Shown: positions 58,634 through 64,000 of the stretch, piece by piece
How positions within the stretch are numbered: the first letter of the stretch is position 1
How the letters are laid out: the number at the start of each line of letters is the position of its first letter
Source: Lachnospiraceae bacterium Zagget2
GTDB taxonomy: Bacteria > Bacillota > Clostridia > Lachnospirales > Lachnospiraceae
Length of the DNA: 64,000 nucleotides
NCBI GenBank assembly: GCA_001941045.1
Contig: MSHD01000015.1
Coordinates: 27,416 to 91,415 of the forward strand
Direction of reading: 5' to 3'
The notes under the pieces: generated by a model
Told to the model about the DNA's origin: nothing
The model's input: the letters and a program-made list of their open reading frames with translations, nothing else
Database searches by the model: none
Program-made: the position numbers and the translations under genes

Positions 58634-59275
58634 TCAGATCTCCAGTATCTCCTCCACACTGCAGCTGAGTGCGGTCGCGAGCCGCCACACTTCCTGTGCC
58701 GGGACAGAATTGATCAGGTCAGGATCCGTCTCCATTCTGACGATCTTTTCCTCTTCCACGCCGGACATTTTGCTCAGATCCTGAACGGACAGACCGCAAA
58801 GAGTTCGATACCATTGGAGATACGACTGCTGATGTCGTTTTCGAAAGAGTTCATCCATCGTCTCCCGAAAACGTTCCCTGTCCGCCTCATGGTGAGTCGG
58901 ATACATACACAGCACTTCCTCGATGGGAATCAGTCTCTGGATTTTACGGAAAGACCGCGCCGTCAGCCACTGATACCAGGCAAGACTCCAGCCGCACCAG
59001 TACTCCGGAGATTTATCCGGATAAAAAACGGGCTTCCGCCTCGGCAGCTTCTCCCGGGCGGCCCTGAGCACTTCCCAGGTCAGTTCGGCGCCGTTCATTC
59101 CTGCGACATAACGGGGATTTCCCTTTCCAAACTGCTCTGCCACTCGCGACGAAAGAAACATCTGATAGAAGTTGTTCAGATCAAGGTTGCAGGTGTTTAC
59201 GGCGAAATCCAGCATATCGCCCAGATTTTTCTGTGCTGCTTCCACATAATCAAAGGAATAGGCGTGCATCTCCAT
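58634..59275 (-). CDS. HTH protein, likely antitoxin partner of the DUF3990 protein
   Basis: 213 aa. The N-terminal 120 residues contain no motif I recognise beyond a DUF3791/DUF3990-partner-like start (FDYVEAAQKNLGDMLDFAVN). The C-terminal 70 residues are an XRE-type helix-turn-helix (LCGLSVQDLSKMSGVEEEKI, then WRLATALSCSVEEIL). It overlaps the upstream DUF3990 gene by 26 bp on the same strand, so the two form an operon. Toxin plus DNA-binding antitoxin is the simplest reading: the HTH domain would repress the operon and the N-terminal part would bind the toxin. The direct target is not known. Confidence 0.7.
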   Translation of the reverse strand: MEMHAYSFDYVEAAQKNLGDMLDFAVNTCNLDLNNFYQMFLSSRVAEQFGKGNPRYVAGMNGAELTWEVLRAAREKLPRRKPVFYPDKSPEYWCGWSLAWYQWLTARSFRKIQRLIPIEEVLCMYPTHHEADRERFRETMDELFRKRHQQSYLQWYRTLCGLSVQDLSKMSGVEEEKIVRMETDPDLINSVPAQEVWRLATALSCSVEEILEI

Positions 59276-59930
59276 TTTTGATTCCTTCCCTCATAATATC
59301 GAGCATAAACAGGTCGTTTGTGTTTGTCTGTCTTCGGACCTGTCTTCGGTATGTTCTTCTTGCCTCGCGGTCTCGATCCATTTTCCTGGAAAAACAGGTT
59401 TCCCGATCAGCCTTCTGTGCATCTGTAAAATGGATTCGGGAAAATGCCTTCTGACTTTTTAATACGGTCTGCTCCCCGAGTCTCCCCAGACGCATCGCCT
59501 CGGAAAGCTGCCGAAGAGAGAGCGTATTCGCCACAAAGCTCTGCGCAAAAGAGAAGTAAGAATCATTCGCGCGATAGCCAATGATGATGTCATATCCGGT
59601 CAGATCAATCAGAAAATTATTTTTCAGATACTTTTTTGCATCTTCAGAAACAGTGTTTTTTTCCCAGTAAGTCCGATTTTCCGCAAGCAGAGCGAGCCAG
59701 TTCAGAATATTATACTTTCCGTCGTTCAGGTGAAGAATTCGCAGGCCGTCTGTTTCCAGCTGGTATATATTTGCATAGCCGTCTTCGTTCCGTGAGCAGG
59801 CCCATTCCTTTGCCAGTTCGATCGCTTCTGTGCAGTAAAATCCCTGGCCATAGTCATTATTTCTGGAGCCTTTTCCATATTGTGGCGTTTCGATTATATA
59901 TTCTGAACCGCGGTATAAGGTCAGATTCAT
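59250..59930 (-). CDS. DUF3990 protein, ADP-ribosyltransferase-like toxin candidate
   Basis: 226 aa. The N-terminal segment LTLYRGSEYIIETPQYGKG followed by DYGQGFYCTEAIELAKEWA is the DUF3990 signature, a family placed near ADP-ribosyltransferases, with the Arg and the Y-x-x-E-type residues of that fold. YDIIIGYRANDSYF lies further on. There is no signal peptide. The second ATG (59930) is preferred because GGAGG is 7 bp upstream of it, while the first (59936) is too close. It has its own sigma-A promoter and overlaps the HTH gene. A growth-inhibiting toxin is the likely role. Confidence 0.75.
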   Translation of the reverse strand: MNLTLYRGSEYIIETPQYGKGSRNNDYGQGFYCTEAIELAKEWACSRNEDGYANIYQLETDGLRILHLNDGKYNILNWLALLAENRTYWEKNTVSEDAKKYLKNNFLIDLTGYDIIIGYRANDSYFSFAQSFVANTLSLRQLSEAMRLGRLGEQTVLKSQKAFSRIHFTDAQKADRETCFSRKMDRDREARRTYRRQVRRQTNTNDLFMLDIMREGIKNGDARLFL

Positions 59931-59977
59931 GCTCATGCCTCCATTTTCTGCATGTTCTTACTTCCATGTCTGTCTCC

Positions 59978-60006
59978 ATTATAACCGCGCGTCTTTTTTT
60001 ATACAA
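59978..60006 (-). promoter_or_regulatory. Sigma-A promoter of the DUF3990/HTH operon
   Basis: On the minus strand TTGTAT (60001-60006) and TATAAT (59978-59983) with a 17-bp spacer lie about 40 bp before the DUF3990 start. Confidence 0.6.
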
Positions 60007-60046
60007 TGGGAAATTGCCTGTGTTTTCCGGTAAAATGGGGCATTCC

Positions 60047-61273
60047 TTATAGTATGGATACCGGCGCGAGCCAGGTATTCCGATTATAGGGCAGCAGCTC
60101 GTCACACATGCACAGGATGACGCCGGGCTGGACATCCATGTGTAATTTTTCCAGTACCCGGAAATTTTTGTCCGGATGAGCGGGCGATTTGCTTTTTTTG
60201 ATCTCGATGGGGTAGAGCCGGTCGCCCTCAGCAATCAGCAGATCGATTTCTTTCTTGTCAATATCCCGGTAATAGTACAGGTCCGGTCGTTTCCCCGCGT
60301 TATAATAGCTTTTCACAATTTCAGAGACGATCCAGGTTTCGAAAAACGCGCCGTCCATGGCTCCGTTTTCGAGCGTCTCCGCACTTGGCCATCTGCACAG
60401 GTACGCGGTCAGGCCGGTATCCATAAAATAGATTTTCGGCGTCTTCACGAGTCGGCTTGTCAGGTTGGAAGAATAAGGGCGGAGCAGGTAGACGAGCCCG
60501 GAGCGCTCCAGTATGGAAACCCAGGATTTGGCCGTGGGAGCAGATATGCCGATTGCGTTCGCGATCTCCTCATAGCGCAGTTCGCCGGAGCTGCGCGCTG
60601 CAATAAAAACCAGAAAATCATAGAAAGCGCTGAGCTTTCCGACCTGTGCCAGATCCTTGATATCCCGCTCGATATAGGTATTTACATAATCCATATAATA
60701 ACGGTCCCGGTCAATGTCTGTGGCAATCAGCTTTGGCATTCCACCGCGGAAGATCCGCTCAAAAATCTGATGGATATTTTTCGGGGCGCGCTCACGCATC
60801 CGTTCGCGCAGCTGATCAAGGTCCGGATGAAACAGCCGGGCGGGACAGCCATCGATCTCCGCGGCGGAAAGGCTCGAGAGATCAAAGACCGCCACTCTTC
60901 CCGCCAGGGATTCAGACACATCCTTCATCATGGGAAATTTCTGTGAGCCGGTCAGCCAGTACCAGCCGTTTGCATCCTCTCCGTCCAGGCTTGTCTGGTC
61001 CACAATCCGCTTCATTTCAAGCAGCAGGGAGGGTACGCGCTGAAATTCATCGATCAGCAGCGGCGCGCCATAGGTCTCGAAAAAAAGCCCCGCGTCCTGC
61101 TCTGCCAGACGCCGTGCATTCATATCGTCCAGTGTGACGTATCTGCGTCCGGTTTCGCGCAGATGGTTCAGCATGGTGGACTTCCCGACCTGACGCTGTC
61201 CGCACACCATGACGACCGGATAATATCGGGACGCTTCCAGAATCTGCGCTTCAAGATGCCTCTGAATATACAT
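60047..61273 (-). CDS. AAA+ ATPase with DUF4143 C-terminal domain
   Basis: 408-aa P-loop ATPase and the second DUF4143 gene of the window. Walker A is GQRQVGKS (25-32) and the Walker B region reads APLLIDEFQRVPSLLLEM. YWLTGSQKFPMM is the sensor segment, and the C-terminal DUF4143 part ends with ELDLLIAEGD-type residues seen as KKEIDLLIAEGDRLYPIEIK. It is only distantly similar to the copy at 13.3-14.7 kb. A GGAGG ribosome site and a promoter inside the 69-bp repeat serve it. The function of the family is not established; these genes are often mobile or accessory. Confidence 0.85.
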   Translation of the reverse strand: MYIQRHLEAQILEASRYYPVVMVCGQRQVGKSTMLNHLRETGRRYVTLDDMNARRLAEQDAGLFFETYGAPLLIDEFQRVPSLLLEMKRIVDQTSLDGEDANGWYWLTGSQKFPMMKDVSESLAGRVAVFDLSSLSAAEIDGCPARLFHPDLDQLRERMRERAPKNIHQIFERIFRGGMPKLIATDIDRDRYYMDYVNTYIERDIKDLAQVGKLSAFYDFLVFIAARSSGELRYEEIANAIGISAPTAKSWVSILERSGLVYLLRPYSSNLTSRLVKTPKIYFMDTGLTAYLCRWPSAETLENGAMDGAFFETWIVSEIVKSYYNAGKRPDLYYYRDIDKKEIDLLIAEGDRLYPIEIKKSKSPAHPDKNFRVLEKLHMDVQPGVILCMCDELLPYNRNTWLAPVSIL

Positions 61274-61290
61274 ATTTCCGCCTCCAATAA

Positions 61291-61359
61291 ACGAGAAATC
61301 TAAAGTCTGACTTTATTTTACTCGTTTTTAAAAGCCGGGTCAAGCCCCGCTTGCGAAGT
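61291..61359 (+). repeat. 69-bp direct repeat, copy 1, carrying a minus-strand promoter
   Basis: Copy 1 of a 69-bp direct repeat that brackets the zeta-like kinase module. The last 25 bases (61335-61359) are identical to copy 2, and about 55 of 69 positions match overall. On the minus strand it contains TTGACC (61338-61343), a 17-bp spacer and TAAAAT (61315-61320), the promoter of the DUF4143 gene. Confidence 0.75.
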
Positions 61360-61441
61360 ATCGAAATAGAAGTTGGTGACATCATAATAGGAGCGGGTGT
61401 GGTGTTTGTCAATTTTTTCATAAATTGGCCAGTTTAAAGAG

Positions 61442-61470
61442 TGGAAAACGTAGACGATGTGTGGTACAAT
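61442..61470 (+). promoter_or_regulatory. Promoter of the zeta-like kinase module
   Basis: TGGAAA (61442-61447), 17-bp spacer, TACAAT (61465-61470) preceded by TGG, an extended -10. It lies 50 bp before the small partner gene. Confidence 0.5.
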
Positions 61471-61519
61471 ACGAAAAATAAAGGTTTAAGAAAGAGCTGC
61501 TTAAAAAGGAGAGAGGGCA

Positions 61520-61699
61520 ATGTGTGACGTAAAAAAATATGAAAAAATATATCAGGAGCTGGAACAACTGCAGCCTGAAGATACTATGCAGCTCGTATTG
61601 GAGTCTGAGACGGAAGATCAAAAAAGCTTTTTTGAAATGCTCGGTGATTATCTGCTGCAGAGAAAGCAGCGTCAGGCGATAGAGGGGAACCTGTTTTAG
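61520..61699 (+). CDS. 59-aa protein, candidate antitoxin of the zeta-like kinase
   Basis: Short acidic, helical protein beginning MCDVKKYEKIYQELEQLQPE and ending in a basic stretch, LLQRKQRQAIEGNLF. AAGGAGAGAGGG precedes the ATG. Its stop codon overlaps the GTG start of the kinase gene by one base, the usual layout for an antitoxin followed by its toxin. No family is recognised. Size, charge pattern and coupling support an antitoxin role, which is an inference. The base composition is AT-rich compared with the rest of the window. Confidence 0.65.
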   Translation: MCDVKKYEKIYQELEQLQPEDTMQLVLESETEDQKSFFEMLGDYLLQRKQRQAIEGNLF

Positions 61700-62268
61700 T
61701 GAAAAAATATGTTTTAATTGCAGGAGTGAATGGAGCCGGTAAGACTACGTTGTATCAATCCATGCCGAGATTACAGAGCATGCCGCGGGTGAACCTTGAC
61801 GATATTCTGAAGGAATTTGGAGATTGGAGAAACATGAAGGATACCATAAGGGCCGGCAGGATATCCGTGGAAAAGATCAATCAGCATTTTCTAAAGGGAG
61901 AAAGTTTTCATCAGGAGACAACGCTCTGCGGAAAAACGATACTGAGAAATATCAAAAAAGCAAGAGAACTGGGGTATTATGTTGAACTGCATTATGTAGG
62001 CGTTGACACAGCAGAGATTGCAAAGGAGAGGGTACGTGAGCGTGTGGCTCGCGGCGGGCATGGCATACCGGAGAAGGATATTGAAAGAAGATATACGGAG
62101 AGTTTGCAAAACTTAAAAGTGATATTGCCGGTATGCAATCTCACAGCTTGTTATGATAATACAGAGTACTTTCGTCGCTTTGCTATTTATCGTTGCGGAG
62201 TTCCTGCCAGAATTTCCATGCATACTCCGAAGTGGTTTGCTGACGAACATGGCGGTTGCGGAATATAA
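61699..62268 (+). CDS. Zeta-toxin-like P-loop kinase (GTG start)
   Basis: 189 aa. The P-loop is GVNGAGKT (9-16) after the strand KKYVLIA. RVNLDDILKEFGDW gives the substrate-binding Asp, SFHQETTLCGKTIL the Thr/Glu-containing segment, and YVELHYVGVDTAEIAKERVRERV the lid arginines. This matches zeta-type kinases, some of which phosphorylate UDP-N-acetylglucosamine and poison wall synthesis. Others act as metabolic kinases. It is coupled to the small gene upstream, is AT-rich, and is flanked by the two copies of the 69-bp repeat, which suggests that the module was inserted as a unit. Confidence 0.82.
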   Translation: MKKYVLIAGVNGAGKTTLYQSMPRLQSMPRVNLDDILKEFGDWRNMKDTIRAGRISVEKINQHFLKGESFHQETTLCGKTILRNIKKARELGYYVELHYVGVDTAEIAKERVRERVARGGHGIPEKDIERRYTESLQNLKVILPVCNLTACYDNTEYFRRFAIYRCGVPARISMHTPKWFADEHGGCGI

Positions 62269-62291
62269 TTCTTTTCCCAATTAAATCATAG

Positions 62292-62322
62292 AAAGCGCTG
62301 GGCTTCCTGCTCCAGCGCTTTT
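62292..62322 (+). terminator. Terminator of the zeta-like kinase module
   Basis: AAAGCGCTGG (62292-62301) pairs with CCAGCGCTTT (62312-62321) around a 10-base loop, a perfect 10-bp stem ending in a short U-run (TTTTAT). Confidence 0.75.
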
Positions 62323-62332
62323 ATGCGTTAAA

Positions 62333-62401
62333 ACGAAAAATCTGAAGCAAGACTTTATTTTGCCTACTTTCAGACACCGGGTCAAGCCCCGCTTGCGAAG
62401 T
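62333..62401 (+). repeat. 69-bp direct repeat, copy 2, with weakened promoter
   Basis: Copy 2 aligns without gaps to 61291-61359. On the minus strand it keeps TTGACC and a 17-bp spacer, but the -10 reads CAAAAT, and no minus-strand gene follows except the terminator of the kinase module. It may be the leader left behind by a lost gene. Confidence 0.72.
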
Positions 62402-62469
62402 CGGCGGCCATATGTTAAGTTATAGGAAAGAGTTTTTTTTGCGTGCGGCTTCGGGAAAGGAGCGGGGAG

Positions 62470-64000
62470 ATGGGCATTTATATAAATCCGGGCAATGAGG
62501 GTTTCCGGATCATCACAAACGATATCTATGTGGATAAAACAGGCCTGATCGATTATGTGAACAGCACGATCGACACGCCGCGCAGACTGACCTGCTTCAG
62601 CCGTCCGCGGCGTTTCGGAAAGTCCTTCGCGGCGAAGATGCTCAGCGCATATTACGATAAGAGCTGCGATTCGCGCGCGCTTTTTGAAGGACTGGAGATC
62701 GCGGGGAAGGCTTCGTTCGAAAAAGGGCTGAACCGCTACGATGTGATTTATCTGGATATCACGAGGTTTATTTCCTGCTCGAATACAAAAGGAAATGGTC
62801 TGGTTCGGGATATGCAGAGCGCAGTGATAGAGGAATTGCGGGTGGCATTTCCCGATTCTGTCAGAGAGGGAGAAACATATCTCCCGGACGCGTTGTCGGA
62901 GATCACGGAGAAGAATGGAAATAAGTTTATTGTTATCATAGATGAATGGGACGCCCTGTTCCGGGAGGCCAAGGGGGACGAGGCGCTGCAGAAGGAATAC
63001 GTCCAGCTACTGCGGGGACTCTTTAAGGGCGGCCCTTCGACTGACCGGACGATAGCCGCCGCGTACATGACCGGGATTCTGCCGATTAAGAAGTATGGCA
63101 CGCAGTCTGCGCTGACCGATTTCCGGGAGTTTACGATGACGAATCCTGACGCGCTTGCGCCTTACCTTGGCTTTTCCGAGGAGGAGGTACGGCGTTTGTG
63201 TGAGACCTATGACACAGACTTTGAATCCATGAGATGCTGGTATGATGGATATCACTTTGAACAGGTCGGTTCCGTCTACAATCCCAATTCCGTCATGTCA
63301 GCCATATGGAGAAAGAGTTTTCGCAGTTACTGGACATCATCTGAGACGTATGAATCTTTGAAAACCTATATTAACATGAATCTGGAGGGTCTTCGGGATG
63401 CCATTGTCGCGATGCTGGGCGGACGGCGTCAGAAGGTGGACACGCTCTATTTTCAGAATGATATGACAAGTCTCACGAATAAGGATCATGTTCTTACTCT
63501 GTTGATCCATCTGGGCTATCTTTTCTATGATTCGGAGAAAGGAGAAGCAGGCATACCAAATCTGGAGGTAGCCGATTCCTTCCGTCTGGCGGTGCGGGAC
63601 GCCGGGTGGGAGAAGATCGCGGAAGCTCTCACGGATGCGGATGATCTGCTGGAGGCGACGTTGCGGGGAGACGGTGCGGCTGTCGAGAAAGCGCTGGAGG
63701 AGATTCATATGGCGAAATCCTCCGTCCTGAAATACAATGACGAAAATTCTCTGGCCTGCGCGATCTATATCGCGTATTACACAGCGGAGCGGTTTTACGA
63801 GATTTTCCGGGAATTCCCGTCCGGAAAAGGTTTTGCGGACGTTGTGTTTATCCCGCGCAGAAACACGAATAAACCGGCCATTCTTGTTGAACTGAAATAT
63901 GATGAGTCCGCGGACGCCGCGATCAGACAGATTCATGAAAAACGATATGACGGGGATCTGAAAAAATATTTTGGGAATTTACTCCTGGTCGGGATAAACT
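62470..64000 (+). CDS. AAA-ATPase-like/DUF1703 nuclease-fold protein, 3' end outside window
   Basis: At least 510 residues, open to the right edge. The AAA-ATPase_like domain begins with INPGNEGFRI and YVDKTGLIDYVN, then the P-loop-like CFSRPRRFGKSFAAKML and the Walker B-like FIVIIDEWDALFRE. The C-terminal DUF1703 part has a PD-(D/E)XK pattern, FADVVFIP followed by PAILVELKYDES. This family is abundant in gut anaerobes, often in many copies, and its function is unknown. AAAGGAGCGGGGAG precedes the ATG. The frame contains no stop within the window. Confidence 0.85.
   Translation, partial: MGIYINPGNEGFRIITNDIYVDKTGLIDYVNSTIDTPRRLTCFSRPRRFGKSFAAKMLSAYYDKSCDSRALFEGLEIAGKASFEKGLNRYDVIYLDITRFISCSNTKGNGLVRDMQSAVIEELRVAFPDSVREGETYLPDALSEITEKNGNKFIVIIDEWDALFREAKGDEALQKEYVQLLRGLFKGGPSTDRTIAAAYMTGILPIKKYGTQSALTDFREFTMTNPDALAPYLGFSEEEVRRLCETYDTDFESMRCWYDGYHFEQVGSVYNPNSVMSAIWRKSFRSYWTSSETYESLKTYINMNLEGLRDAIVAMLGGRRQKVDTLYFQNDMTSLTNKDHVLTLLIHLGYLFYDSEKGEAGIPNLEVADSFRLAVRDAGWEKIAEALTDADDLLEATLRGDGAAVEKALEEIHMAKSSVLKYNDENSLACAIYIAYYTAERFYEIFREFPSGKGFADVVFIPRRNTNKPAILVELKYDESADAAIRQIHEKRYDGDLKKYFGNLLLVGIN

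Overview
The window looks like the chromosome of a GC-rich, spore-forming Gram-positive anaerobe of the Clostridia, most likely the Lachnospiraceae. The evidence is an alpha/beta-type small acid-soluble spore protein gene next to a Csp-like subtilisin protease, a CotH-type kinase, GT2 surface-glycan genes, a DUF554 protein, a D-lactate-type dehydrogenase and strong AGGAGG ribosome sites throughout. This assignment is an inference from gene content. No rRNA or tRNA gene was seen.

Layout. (1) 1-8.6 kb: a surface-glycan block with a truncated DUF2142 membrane protein, three overlapping GT2 glycosyltransferases and a HAD phosphatase, then a CotH-like kinase on the opposite strand and a large DUF6020-like membrane protein. 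(2) 8.6-19.7 kb: housekeeping and sporulation genes, namely an RlmI-type rRNA methyltransferase, SASP, S8 protease, transglutaminase-like lipoprotein, RidA, a DUF4143 ATPase, a D-2-hydroxyacid dehydrogenase, a GH25 lysozyme with SH3 repeats, DUF554, and a beta-CASP metallo-hydrolase. (3) 19.74-29.26 kb: a ten-gene Mrp/Mbh-type cation/proton antiporter operon behind a clear sigma-A promoter. It has four different ND2/4/5-like proton-channel subunits and no redox subunits. An acyltransferase follows directly.

(4) 30.3-58.6 kb is the remarkable part: one co-directional 28-kb locus built around an F1-type rotary ATPase that does not belong to an ordinary ATP synthase. The order is a small TM plus coiled-coil protein (b-like), an unrecognised 141-aa protein (delta position), F1 alpha, gamma, beta, epsilon-like, and a polytopic membrane protein. 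Then come three exported proteins that each carry a 16-18-triplet Gly-X-Y segment, an 81-aa F0-c-like hairpin protein whose ion-carrying carboxylate is replaced by Ala, a TM-anchored protein of about 235 aa, and a 3639-aa surface protein with GLUG-type repeats. Nucleotide-binding and catalytic residues of alpha and beta are intact. I infer an ATP-driven rotary machine that has lost ion translocation and acts on, exports or moves cell-surface fibres. The nearest known parallels are the F1-like ATPases of mollicutes, including the Mycoplasma mobile gliding motor.

Two genes of this locus contain a single in-frame UAG codon. One lies just after the TM helix of the b-like protein. The other lies inside the second fibre protein, where the paralogue next door has a tryptophan codon.

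(5) 58.6-64 kb: an accessory tail with a DUF3990/HTH toxin-antitoxin-like pair, a DUF4143 ATPase, an AT-rich zeta-toxin-like kinase with a 59-aa partner flanked by two copies of a 69-bp promoter-bearing repeat, and a truncated AAA-ATPase/DUF1703 gene at the right edge. No gene-free stretch exceeds 300 bases.
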